Shown here piece after piece: positions 10,275 to 18,710 of a stretch of DNA of 64,000 bases. The translations under genes were made by a program, and so were the position numbers. The notes beneath the pieces are model-generated. The model saw nothing but the letters and a program-made list of their open reading frames with translations. It had not been told where the DNA came from and did not search any database. Source of the DNA: Christensenellaceae bacterium Phil1 (lineage in GTDB: Bacteria > Bacillota > Clostridia > Christensenellales > CAG-138); NCBI GenBank assembly GCA_001940855.1, contig MSGS01000007.1, positions 1 through 64,000 on the forward strand, given 5' to 3'. The stretch's first letter is position 1. Every line of letters starts with the position of its first letter.

Positions 10275-11093
10275 TTATTCGGTTCGTTTGAGCAGATAGA
10301 AATGGTTCATGCCATCCTTTGAAGCGGTCACGTTGCAGCCAAGCTGCTTCTTTTTATCCTTATCGCATTCGCACAGTATGCCGAGTATTGTATTTGCAAA
10401 CGGCATTCCGCAGCTTGCGTCCTTAAGTTCAAAATACAGCAGGTACTCCGCACCGTCCTCAAGGCAGCGCCATTCGTCAATGAAGTCCTTAACGCGCTCC
10501 CAGCCGTGCTTTTCATACACAAGCGTATACCCCTCGTCGTGCAGCGGGTCGGCGTATTCTTCTTCCTCCTGCGCTTCGTCTCCGCCTTCCTGCGGCGTAT
10601 AGCTTATGTCCGCATCGTTTGCCGTGAGCATACTTTCAAAAAAGCTGCATACGTTATCGGTTATCCGCGCATACTGTTCGCCGTCTATATCGAACTGCTC
10701 GCTTGGGTCGTATGCGCGCATAGACTCCGTTACCTTTTGCCTTATCGCTTCCAGCTGTTCCTTTACCATGTCAATTTCACCCTGATATGACCGCTGTATG
10801 GCACGCACGGTCTCAAGCTTACTCTCAAGGGAGGCTATCTTCTCGTCAAACGCTTTATACACGGTCGCGCTGTCGGCATCGAGCAGCGGCTTTATTTCGT
10901 CTATGGTGAAAAGCGCGCTTTGCAGGTTCTTTATCTTAACGAACGTTACCGCCTGCTCCTCATCATAAAAGCGATAGCCCGAGTACCTGTCCACCCGAAC
11001 GGGCTTGAGCAGGCCAACGCGGTCGTAATACCTAAGCGTTTGCGGATTGCAGCCGCACAGCTTTGCAAATTCCTTTATGGTCATATCATCCAT
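10275..11093 (-). CDS. MerR-family transcriptional regulator
   Basis: MTIKEFAKLCGCNPQTLRYYDRVGLLKPVRVDRYSGYRFYDEEQ HTH and long coiled coil. Confidence 0.9.
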   Translation of the reverse strand: MDDMTIKEFAKLCGCNPQTLRYYDRVGLLKPVRVDRYSGYRFYDEEQAVTFVKIKNLQSALFTIDEIKPLLDADSATVYKAFDEKIASLESKLETVRAIQRSYQGEIDMVKEQLEAIRQKVTESMRAYDPSEQFDIDGEQYARITDNVCSFFESMLTANDADISYTPQEGGDEAQEEEEYADPLHDEGYTLVYEKHGWERVKDFIDEWRCLEDGAEYLLYFELKDASCGMPFANTILGILCECDKDKKKQLGCNVTASKDGMNHFYLLKRTE

Positions 11094-11108
11094 CTCCTTT
11101 CGGATAAG

Positions 11109-11139
11109 GTTATATCATTGCACTTAGGTGAAAGGTCAA
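11109..11139 (-). promoter_or_regulatory. MerR-type promoter of the MerR gene (19-bp spacer with dyad)
   Basis: Minus strand: TTGACC-tttcacctaagtgcaatga(19)-TATAAC, 16 nt upstream of the ATG. Confidence 0.6.
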
Positions 11140-11207
11140 GGTCTGCGGCAAAATATATATTCACGCTTGGCCTCCATAGTTGAGTACGATATCGTACCAA
11201 TTTCAAT

Positions 11208-11243
11208 CAAAAGAACCCGCCTGCGCAGTAAATGCGGGCGGGG
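11208..11243 (-). terminator. Probable intrinsic terminator of the GNAT gene
   Basis: Minus strand: CCCGCCCGCATTTACTGCGCAGGCGGG followed by TTCTTTT. Confidence 0.5.
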
Positions 11244-11287
11244 ATAGTTATTTTGATGAATCTCTATGCCACAGCAGCACTTTCAAT

Positions 11288-11860
11288 TCAAACTTGCTTC
11301 TTAAATTTCAGTGTTAAGCCATCGTATTTCCGTCCGTTGACCTCCCGCTCTCCGATACAGCGATTGCACTCAGTAAAGCCAAGTTTCTCGGCGCAGCGAA
11401 GCATGCGAACATTGCCGGACCAAGTTTGCGTGTACAGCTCGCACGCACCGCTGTCAAGGCAGTAATCCATAAAAGCGCGAAGGGCATTTGTGCCGATACC
11501 GTTTCCCCATGAATCCGATTCGCAAATATCTATGCCGACAGCGCGGTGAACTATTTGGCCTTCCTCAGCTTTTCCTACCCATTCATAGTTTTCGTCAATG
11601 CAATAGGAACATACCCAGCCAATGTGCTTACCGTTCCATAAAATCTCAAATTTCCAGCGGTAAGCATCATCAGGGCTGTTTTTCACCGATTCATAGTATT
11701 TCGTCCATTCTTTGCGCTCTGTCTCCTCGTCCGTATCTTCCTTCTCCCAAGGAGCATCCCATTTTTCCCATTCACGTTCCGCCGTGAACCAGCGCACATA
11801 GTCCTCTATATCCGTCTCTATCATATCCCTAAGGATGATGTTTTCATATTTTATCTGCAT
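11288..11860 (-). CDS. GNAT-family N-acetyltransferase
   Basis: ICESDSWGNGIGTNALRAFMDYCLDSGACELYTQTWSGNVRMLRCAEKLGFTECNR is the acetyl-CoA-binding pattern. Confidence 0.85.
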   Translation of the reverse strand: MQIKYENIILRDMIETDIEDYVRWFTAEREWEKWDAPWEKEDTDEETERKEWTKYYESVKNSPDDAYRWKFEILWNGKHIGWVCSYCIDENYEWVGKAEEGQIVHRAVGIDICESDSWGNGIGTNALRAFMDYCLDSGACELYTQTWSGNVRMLRCAEKLGFTECNRCIGEREVNGRKYDGLTLKFKKQV

Positions 11861-13577
11861 AGCTTATTCCCCCCACTTCTTGGTGTTTGGACAATAAGCA
11901 TACCGTCTCAACTTCACCGCCTGTATTGCTGACAAACAAGACTCCACTTTCTCCGTCATAGGTCACAGGGAATGTAAAGTGGATGGTTTTAATCAGACGC
12001 CCGTCTGCCCGTTTTCCCTTTGGGAGCTCGTTGATTTCTATGGAAGAAATCATGGCTCGCAGCAGTCCTTTCTTGTCCTCCGGGGACATTACATCGTAGT
12101 ATTTGCTGAACCCTTCCAGCATTTCAAAGATGGATTCCTTCGTCATGGTGGATTTCTGTACCATCGTGATTTCGTCATCGACCTGATCCAGCCTTGTCTG
12201 AGCATCATCCAGCTTGTCGTAGATATCATCTAATACGCGGTTCAGACTGTCAACCTTTTTCTCATAATGTCTGTCACCGGCATCCAGCTCTGAAAGTCTT
12301 TTTTCGGTCTGCATGAGATTGTTTCTGTATTTATTGTGCTCGGCTTCAATTCCGGCTCGTTTCTTTCTTAGACGCTCAATATCGGTTTCACAGTCTACTT
12401 TCTTTGAGATCAATTCTACAAATTCCGGGATCGTTACCATCGCGGAGATAACATCGCGCACCTCCTTTTCCAGCTTGGTGCCACTGTAATACTTGTTTGC
12501 CAATGAACAGATCAGTCCGTTTCGGTCTCTGCCGGAAATACAGCGATAGGAAATATACCGGGGATAAAAGCCTTCCTTTCCGTTTTTTCGCGGCCTTTGC
12601 GGAGCCGTATACCCGAAAAGGTTTTTGCCGCAATCCGGGCATTTGATGAGGCCCGTCAACGGATAAATATTGGTGCTGTCACTGCGGGTTTTCCTGTGGG
12701 CTGCGCGTTTTGCAAGAAGACTCTGGGCTCTTTCAAAGGTTTCCTCGGATATAATTGCGTCGTGTAAGCCATCGACCAGTATGATTTTACTTTCGTCATC
12801 CTGTTTTACGACCTTTGTCTCGTTGTTTGTACCCTCAACTTTTACCGTATGGCGGCGGCCATAGGCAATCTTGCCTTCGTAGACAGGATTTTTCAGAATA
12901 GCCCGGATCGTTCTATCAGTAAACCCGGAAATCTTTGTATTTCCGCGCTGCTGCCTCGTTACATTTTCATCATTCAGCTTGCGGGTGATATATTGAAGAC
13001 TTTGTCCTTCCTCAGTATACAGTCTGAATATTCTTTTGACGATTTCCGCCTCTGACGGTTCAACTACAAGCTTCTTATTATCAAGCGAATATCCAAACGG
13101 CGCCTGCGCTCCGTTCCAAAGACCGCTTCTTGCTTTTTGCTGTCTGCCGGCAAGCGTTTGTTCGTGGATATTTTCAAGCTCGACCTCTGCAACGGCTCCC
13201 ATAATATTGGCAATCATTTTTCCTGTTGCCGTAGAAGTATAGATGCCGTCTTTTACGCCCAGAAGCCCTACACCGTAGCTTGCAAGCTCCTGGAGATACT
13301 TTGCTGTGTCGCTGGTGTTTCTGGCAAATTGGGAAAGCTTGAAGACAAGGACATATTTTATATTATCCTTTTTGCTTCGTATATCCTCCATCATTTGGCT
13401 GAACGCAGGTCTGTGTTCGGCGTTCTTGCCGGATTTGCCTTCATCAGAGTATTTTCCTACGATGCTGATGTCCCGCCTCTTGGCAAAGTCTCTGATTTCT
13501 TCTTCCTGCGCATCAAGAGAGAAGCCATCCACCTGTATGAGCGTGGAAACACGAGTATAGATATATGCGTTCTCCAT
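11844..13577 (-). CDS. Large serine recombinase (site-specific integrase)
   Basis: AYIYTRVSTLIQVDGFSLDAQ catalytic N-terminus, recombinase domain, zinc ribbon (CPDCGKNLFG...CISGRDRNGLICS), coiled coil; C-terminus runs through the att core. Confidence 0.95.
   Translation of the reverse strand: MENAYIYTRVSTLIQVDGFSLDAQEEEIRDFAKRRDISIVGKYSDEGKSGKNAEHRPAFSQMMEDIRSKKDNIKYVLVFKLSQFARNTSDTAKYLQELASYGVGLLGVKDGIYTSTATGKMIANIMGAVAEVELENIHEQTLAGRQQKARSGLWNGAQAPFGYSLDNKKLVVEPSEAEIVKRIFRLYTEEGQSLQYITRKLNDENVTRQQRGNTKISGFTDRTIRAILKNPVYEGKIAYGRRHTVKVEGTNNETKVVKQDDESKIILVDGLHDAIISEETFERAQSLLAKRAAHRKTRSDSTNIYPLTGLIKCPDCGKNLFGYTAPQRPRKNGKEGFYPRYISYRCISGRDRNGLICSLANKYYSGTKLEKEVRDVISAMVTIPEFVELISKKVDCETDIERLRKKRAGIEAEHNKYRNNLMQTEKRLSELDAGDRHYEKKVDSLNRVLDDIYDKLDDAQTRLDQVDDEITMVQKSTMTKESIFEMLEGFSKYYDVMSPEDKKGLLRAMISSIEINELPKGKRADGRLIKTIHFTFPVTYDGESGVLFVSNTGGEVETVCLLSKHQEVGGISYADKI
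11902..11912 (+). repeat. Putative att core (left end of element)
   Basis: ACCGTCTCAAC, identical to 28764-28774; the wider match CAtACCGTCTCAAC/CAcACCGTCTCAAC is 13/14. Confidence 0.75.
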
Positions 13578-13650
13578 GAACAGCTCATCTCCTTTCCGTA
13601 AAATCCTCTAACGCTTTTCCATGTTTCATTATATTGTCAGTAGTATTTTT

Positions 13651-13887
13651 CTATATGGGTTTATTATAAAACAATGACACAGATATTATCAAGTACCTAT
13701 ATGTAAATTCCGAGGGCGGGGAACCGGTGGGTTCCCCGTTATCCTCCGTATCACCGATTTCTTTCGTCTTATATTTTAACAGCAGTTCAGCTATCATAAC
13801 GGAGCAGCGAATAAAGTTTCGATCCTGCATCAATTCGTTCCTGTAGTTTTCCAAATACAAGTCCTTTCCAGCCAGCCAGCTATTCAA
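13651..13887 (-). CDS. Small hypothetical protein of the mobile element
   Basis: 78-aa ORF (MNSWLAGKDLYLENYRNELMQDRNFIRCSVMIAELLLKYKTKE) between recombinase and relaxase; no family recognised. Confidence 0.4.
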   Translation of the reverse strand: MNSWLAGKDLYLENYRNELMQDRNFIRCSVMIAELLLKYKTKEIGDTEDNGEPTGSPPSEFTYRYLIISVSLFYNKPI

Positions 13888-13995
13888 GCATTATTTCATA
13901 TACAACTCACTTTCTGTCATCCACGTACTGCGATGACGATGTCTTATTTCTGCTGTCTTTGATGAATCGAGGCTCAAGTCAAATCATCCTTGCGG

Positions 13996-15528
13996 TTACA
14001 TTGACAGCTCCTCTTTTTTGTGAATCCTTTTCTGCGGTGCGGGTGTCCTATCTGCTTTCAACATCACCATGACACTTTCTTTTTTCTCTGGAATCTCTGC
14101 TTCATGGAGCACTGTGTCCACACAATACCGGATTTGCCGGATAATTTCCGAATCCATATTTGCAGATTGCAGTTGGTCATTGAGCTTCTTGTTTTCCTTT
14201 TTGAGCATCCGCACTTCGGCTGCAAGCTTTTCACGGTCTTCGTTGGTGATGTTGTTTGCTTTCAAATACCGAATTGCTTTGTTGTATTCGGCGAGTTCGT
14301 CCCCGTGTGCCTCTGCATACTTTTCTCTTATACTTTTGAATCCACGCTTGGATTTATCGGCAATCGGCTTCAGGCGTGCGCTGGTGTCGATATAACCGAT
14401 GCCGGTTTCCAGACGCTTGATGCGCTTTTCGTTGGCTTTGACTTTGTCGATAATCGGCTGTTGGGATTTAAGCATGACCTTGAAATCTTCCATAGTTGTG
14501 ATCCCTGTTTCCTGCAGCCAGTTGAAGATTTTAGAACGTTGCTTCAAATCTACGACAGAACCTTTTTGTTTCGCGTATTTATTCCAGTCAAAACGCTGAT
14601 TCTTTCTCATATCATAATAGGCATTGACAAAATCCAGAATCGTGGGCTGGGGTGCTTCTTTCTCGGTGAATTCCGAAATCTTCCGCACCACGGATTTGAG
14701 CCAGGCGGACAGATCGGTCAGCAGTCGCCGCAGCGAAGAAAGCGCGCTGTTATGCTCTTTTATCCGGCGGTTGTATTCACCGATCTCCGTGCGGATTCCT
14801 TTTTCCTCCATGTGGGCGACCGCCGGACCGAGATGAATCGTCGGAAGCTCCGCCTTGCCCTGGCGCTCAAAGGAGCGAAGATCGAGCCGTTCGGGGATAC
14901 CGTTTTTCTCAAAATACCGATTGACCGCCTTCGCCCATTCGGTACGCCAAACCTCGGCGTACTTTCTGTCGTTCCAGTCAACGGTGTTTTCCTTATGGCT
15001 TTTCCATTCGCCGGACGGGAGCCGGATGCGTTCGCCGTTTTCGTCGAGATCGTAAACCTTGCGCGCTTTCGGAAGCCACTTCCCGTTTTCGTTCATCGCC
15101 CGCATTGTCAGCAGAATATGCGCGTGAGGATTGCCGTCGCCTTTGTCGTGAATCGCAAAGTCCGCGATCATGCCGCGGGAGACAAATTGCTCCCGGCAGT
15201 AATCGCGGATCAAGGCTTCATATTCGTTTTTGGGCAGTTCTATTGGCAGCGCCATGATGATTCCCCGCGCAAGCTGGGCGTTCCATTGTCCTTCGACCTT
15301 CTCGGCGGCATTCCACAGTGCCTGACGGTCTGCGTATTCCGGCGGAGCATTGGGTGGAAGGAGGATGCCTTTTGCCAAGACCTCGCCGGATTTATAGCTG
15401 TAGTTTTTTGTCTTCAAGTCGTACTCGCTGAAAAACTTTTCGCCGCTCTGATAGGCGGCTCCGGCAACGGCGGACTGCCGTTTGCTTCTTTGCCGGATAG
15501 AGATTGAAAAATGCGGACATGCGATAAT
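13996..15528 (-). CDS. mobA: MobA/MobL-family relaxase, likely ATT start codon
   Basis: In-frame upstream extension of the 13996-15417 ORF gives (M)IACPHFSISIRQRSKRQSAVAGAAYQSGEKFFSEYDLKTKNYSYKSG; HxDxxNPHAHI-type motif (IHDKGDGNPHAHILLT); GGAGGTG at 15533-15539 before ATT at 15528; in-frame TGA just upstream. Confidence 0.85.
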   Translation of the reverse strand: MIACPHFSISIRQRSKRQSAVAGAAYQSGEKFFSEYDLKTKNYSYKSGEVLAKGILLPPNAPPEYADRQALWNAAEKVEGQWNAQLARGIIMALPIELPKNEYEALIRDYCREQFVSRGMIADFAIHDKGDGNPHAHILLTMRAMNENGKWLPKARKVYDLDENGERIRLPSGEWKSHKENTVDWNDRKYAEVWRTEWAKAVNRYFEKNGIPERLDLRSFERQGKAELPTIHLGPAVAHMEEKGIRTEIGEYNRRIKEHNSALSSLRRLLTDLSAWLKSVVRKISEFTEKEAPQPTILDFVNAYYDMRKNQRFDWNKYAKQKGSVVDLKQRSKIFNWLQETGITTMEDFKVMLKSQQPIIDKVKANEKRIKRLETGIGYIDTSARLKPIADKSKRGFKSIREKYAEAHGDELAEYNKAIRYLKANNITNEDREKLAAEVRMLKKENKKLNDQLQSANMDSEIIRQIRYCVDTVLHEAEIPEKKESVMVMLKADRTPAPQKRIHKKEELSM

Positions 15529-15650
15529 GAATCACCTCCATTCCCACAAGTCGCGCTTTGCGACCTTAAAACAGGGTAGCCGGAACGGCGCAGGGGCTTG
15601 CCCCTGTGATTGGAGCCTGCGAGAATCCAACAACCTTGTAAACGCAAGAG

Positions 15651-15680
15651 CACCGGGAAACCGGTGTATAATTGCGCCCT
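15651..15680 (+). other. oriT: Putative oriT (MobQ/RSF1010-like)
   Basis: CACCGGgaaaCCGGTG hairpin followed by TATAATTGCGCCCT, resembling the RSF1010/R1162 nic region (AAACCGGTAAGTG^CGCCCT); immediately upstream of relaxase gene. Confidence 0.75.
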
Positions 15681-15683
15681 CTT

Positions 15684-15989
15684 TCATCGGGTCTCATCCC
15701 CGGTGTCTTCTTTTCCGGCGTTTTGGATCATCGCCTTTAGGAGCGCGTCAACGGCAGGCTGACGGAACGCCGTGAGCAGGAGCTCGTGTACCTGTTTGTC
15801 GGTCAGCAGCAGCGGTTTCAGAAGGAATGCTTCCAACATCCCGCCGCGAGTGAAGATTCTCCGGTTCCGCTGCTTCCGGAGAAGCCCTTTTTCAGCGGCT
15901 TCCATAGCCTTGATCTCATTTTTCAGTTGTCGCATCTTTGCCTCATTACGGGTTTTTTCATCATTCAGTCGTTCAAGCTCCTTGTTCAT
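15684..15989 (-). CDS. Small coiled-coil mobilisation-associated protein (DUF3847-like)
   Basis: MNKELERLNDEKTRNEAKMRQLKNEIKAMEAAEKGLLRKQRNRRIFTRGGMLEAFL; RBS GGAGGTG before ATG at 15989; adjacent to oriT. Confidence 0.65.
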   Translation of the reverse strand: MNKELERLNDEKTRNEAKMRQLKNEIKAMEAAEKGLLRKQRNRRIFTRGGMLEAFLLKPLLLTDKQVHELLLTAFRQPAVDALLKAMIQNAGKEDTGDETR

Positions 15990-16016
15990 CGGCACCTCCT
16001 GTATATTGGCAAACAT

Positions 16017-16042
16017 CGCCTTCTCGCTGTGTACATACGTAC
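16017..16042 (-). promoter_or_regulatory. 26-bp operator-like repeat, copy 1
   Basis: Reverse complement GTACGTATGTACACAGCGAGAAGGCG matches 18679-18704 at 25/26. Confidence 0.55.
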
Positions 16043-16050
16043 ATATCGTT

Positions 16051-17376
16051 TTACCGCAAGCTGCTGTTACAGTAGGGTTTCACCAACAGCTCGATTCCGA
16101 GAAATCCCCAGACGCGCCGTCCGGCAGAATTCGTAATGGTGTTGGTGTGCTCGAGATTGTATTTCTTCTCGTTCTCCACCAGAAAATCACTGACGGAACG
16201 GGGCTTCAAAGGCGTCATTGCATTTTCCTCACACCAGATGGCATAGGTTTCATAGATTTCCTTGGAAGAGGCACTGCAATCGGCTTTGAGCCGCACATAG
16301 CCCTCATCCTCCATAAAATCGATCAGGTTGTTGGAGTCCCGTTTTACGTACTCGCGGTTATTGCGGATGCGCTCACTTTCCGTGAATTGGAATTTGTTTG
16401 AAACAAGCCGCTGCAATCCCGCAAACATCCAGAGAAAAACGCCCTCCGCCTCATCCTTCATTTTGTCGGCGATATCCGGATCATCCATCCTGTCTGTCGC
16501 CTTTTCTTTCTTGGTCAGAATGAGCTGACGGCGGTAAAAGCCGTTGGAGCGGTCATAAAGCGCCTGCAAATCTCCGTTGGAGAAGGCGAGCAGTCGGCAG
16601 AACATCCAGCCCTGATAGCTCTGCTTGCCCTTGCGTTCCAAATCCATTTTCCCCTGTGCGGTAACGATGGATTTTACATAGTTGGTCTGTTTCAGCGCTT
16701 CCATTTTCATATCGTCATCGATCATAAGAAGCTGGTGTTCAAGGTCGGCGCGGGCGAATCGGTTTTCCGAGACTTTTCCGATGCTGCCGTCCTTCATGTT
16801 GCTGCCGAAGACAGCGTTCATGACGCTGCCGATCTGGCTTTTTCCTTCGCCGCCCTTTCCCTTGATAATCATCATTCTCTGACCTTTGGTAGAGGGGATG
16901 AGGCAGTATCCGAGGTATTCCTGTAAAGCCGGGATATCTTCCTCATGGAACAGGTCATGCAAAAATCGCAGCCACTTTTCCGGTCTCGGAGCATCGGGAT
17001 CGTACCTGATCGGCAAACGGCTGCGGACGATCTCAGGCTTTCCGGGGACAAACGTCCCGTCCAGATACAGCGTTCCGTTTGCAAGATGAACTCTGTCCTG
17101 CTGCGGCGCAAGATCGATACCCGTACTGTAGAATTTCAAAAGCTCCACGATATTGTTGATGGTGTGCGGTACGTTTTTGACGGCGCAGATTTTCAGCTCA
17201 TGATAGATTTTCTGTTTCAACGGGCGCTCGTCCGTCATGTGTCCCTCCGGTGTAAAGAAGGCGCTGCAATCATAAGCGAGCTGATGATTGCGTGTGAACT
17301 CTTCGCAGAATGCCACCTCGACAATATCTTTTCCGTTCCACCAGATTGGGCAATCAAGCAGCTCGTCCATTGGCAT
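16051..17376 (-). CDS. Phage/plasmid primase, P4-family helicase domain
   Basis: KGKGGEGKSQIGSVMNAVFG Walker A, HQLLMIDDDMK, LLAFSNGDLQALYDRSNGFYRRQ, typical of P4-type SF3 helicases. Confidence 0.85.
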   Translation of the reverse strand: MPMDELLDCPIWWNGKDIVEVAFCEEFTRNHQLAYDCSAFFTPEGHMTDERPLKQKIYHELKICAVKNVPHTINNIVELLKFYSTGIDLAPQQDRVHLANGTLYLDGTFVPGKPEIVRSRLPIRYDPDAPRPEKWLRFLHDLFHEEDIPALQEYLGYCLIPSTKGQRMMIIKGKGGEGKSQIGSVMNAVFGSNMKDGSIGKVSENRFARADLEHQLLMIDDDMKMEALKQTNYVKSIVTAQGKMDLERKGKQSYQGWMFCRLLAFSNGDLQALYDRSNGFYRRQLILTKKEKATDRMDDPDIADKMKDEAEGVFLWMFAGLQRLVSNKFQFTESERIRNNREYVKRDSNNLIDFMEDEGYVRLKADCSASSKEIYETYAIWCEENAMTPLKPRSVSDFLVENEKKYNLEHTNTITNSAGRRVWGFLGIELLVKPYCNSSLR

Positions 17377-17944
17377 GCACCCCCTCCAATCTGTAACGCA
17401 GCTTTTCTATCAGACCGTTTTGAAGCAGGTCGTCCACGGTTTTTACGCGCTCCTCCAATGTTGCGGCGCATAAAAAATCTGCCAAATACTCGATTGTGTC
17501 GAGCATCTGACAGGCTTCCACGAAACGGTCGTCGAATTCTTCATCCGGCGTTTTCGGTGCGTATTCGGTCTTCCAGCGGCGGAGCAGCTGCTCATATTCC
17601 GTGAGAACTGAAATGCACAGCGTTTCGTCCTTCCGGAACTGCGCGAGATACGGTCTTACCGGCATCAAAGTCGGCGGCTTGTCCGGGTCAATGCCAAAAT
17701 CCACGGCAATACGGTGAATAACCTCCGTAAAGCTCAGCCCCAGAAGCTTTGCTGACAGGTCGATGACATCCCCGTGCGCCCCGCAGGCGAAGCAGTAGAA
17801 GTGGTCGTCATAGAGCTTCATGCTCGGGTTGGTGTCGTTGTGGAACGGGCATAGCGCCATCCCGTTCCTGTGTACGGTCAATCCGTACTGTCGTGCGGCG
17901 TCGGCAGGTGCAACCTTTGCTTTAATGATTTCGATTTGTGACAT
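17354..17944 (-). CDS. CHC2 zinc-finger DNA primase-like protein
   Basis: LCPFHNDTNPSMKLYDDHFYCFACGAHGDVIDL CHC2 zinc finger. Confidence 0.9.
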   Translation of the reverse strand: MSQIEIIKAKVAPADAARQYGLTVHRNGMALCPFHNDTNPSMKLYDDHFYCFACGAHGDVIDLSAKLLGLSFTEVIHRIAVDFGIDPDKPPTLMPVRPYLAQFRKDETLCISVLTEYEQLLRRWKTEYAPKTPDEEFDDRFVEACQMLDTIEYLADFLCAATLEERVKTVDDLLQNGLIEKLRYRLEGVHANGRAA

Positions 17945-18023
17945 GCTATCACTCCTTCGTAAGATTTAGCCCGGCAAAATGTCCGGGCTATGTACGGCGC
18001 CTGCCCGCAGCGGCTTGAAGGAA

Positions 18024-18052
18024 GGAATTTCGGAAGCCGCTTCCGAAATTCC
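18024..18052. repeat. 29-bp palindrome GGAATTTCGGAAGccgCTTCCGAAATTCC
   Basis: 13-bp perfect arms; begins directly after the stop codon of the 18053-18526 CDS. Confidence 0.85.
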
Positions 18053-18526
18053 TCAATCTCCGGCCATTCTCTGAAACTCTCTGATGGCGTCCACCTCCGA
18101 CTGGTAGAACCAATCACTATATGGATTCTTCTTTACAAGCTTGGCTGCATTGCGGATTTTACGAATCGCATATTCGATCTCACGGGATTTGTACCCCTTC
18201 TTCAATGCACTGATAGATAAGTTCGCGATAAGGACGCAGGATTCATAGGACATACGATCCTGCAGCCACATACGACCAATCTGTTCCAGTATGCCGTGCT
18301 TCCCGGTGGCGGTTTGTGTTGCGTCATCGGAACGCCAGAGCATATGGCTGTCCGGAATTTCGGAAGCGGCTTCCGAAATTATATTGATTGCCTCAAACAT
18401 ATACTTTGCATTGACCTGTGTACGGCGAGTACCGTCTAAGCAGGAAGTAGTCCCGATATCTATCGGAGGCCTACCGCGCTTTCGATTTTCGGAAGCCGCT
18501 TCCGTTATTCTGTTCTGTTCTTTCAT
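18053..18526 (-). CDS. Hypothetical mobile-element protein containing two palindrome-encoded EAASE segments
   Basis: ATG at 18526 preceded by GGAGGTG; MKEQNRITEAASENRKRG...NIISEAASEIPDSHM. Confidence 0.65.
   Translation of the reverse strand: MKEQNRITEAASENRKRGRPPIDIGTTSCLDGTRRTQVNAKYMFEAINIISEAASEIPDSHMLWRSDDATQTATGKHGILEQIGRMWLQDRMSYESCVLIANLSISALKKGYKSREIEYAIRKIRNAAKLVKKNPYSDWFYQSEVDAIREFQRMAGD
18356..18380. repeat. 25-bp palindrome AATTTCGGAAGcggCTTCCGAAATT inside CDS
   Basis: Same core as 18024-18052. Confidence 0.85.
18490..18504. repeat. Core palindrome CGGAAGccgCTTCCG inside CDS
   Basis: Third copy, within TTTTCGGAAGCCGCTTCCGTTATT. Confidence 0.7.
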
Positions 18527-18559
18527 GTTGCACCTCCGGCAAATTTCTCTCAGATAAAG

Positions 18560-18599
18560 AACAAGCGAGGCTCCGTCTTTTGACAAAGCTTCGCTTGTT
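18560..18599 (-). terminator. Probable intrinsic terminator/attenuator upstream of the 18526 start
   Basis: AACAAGCGA...TCGCTTGTT stem of at least 9 bp, T-rich on both strands. Confidence 0.5.
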
Positions 18600-18678
18600 T
18601 TCTCCCTCTCCATAGTATATGGGCATGGGGGAATGTGTTTTGTTCCAATTTTGAGAATTTTTTTGAAAAACTTTTTCG

Positions 18679-18704
18679 GTACGTATGTACACAGCGAAAA
18701 GGCG
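18679..18704 (+). promoter_or_regulatory. 26-bp operator-like repeat, copy 2 (inverted relative to copy 1)
   Basis: GTACGTATGTACACAGCGAAAAGGCG. Confidence 0.55.
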
Positions 18705-18710
18705 CAATTC

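Noticed and set aside
11184-11197. 14-bp perfect palindrome GTACGATATCGTAC as an operator
   Set aside because: Single copy, no extended symmetry, no clear promoter; may be chance.
15414-15653. 79-aa ORF as a separate gene
   Set aside because: It is an out-of-frame reading of the relaxase N-terminus and oriT region.
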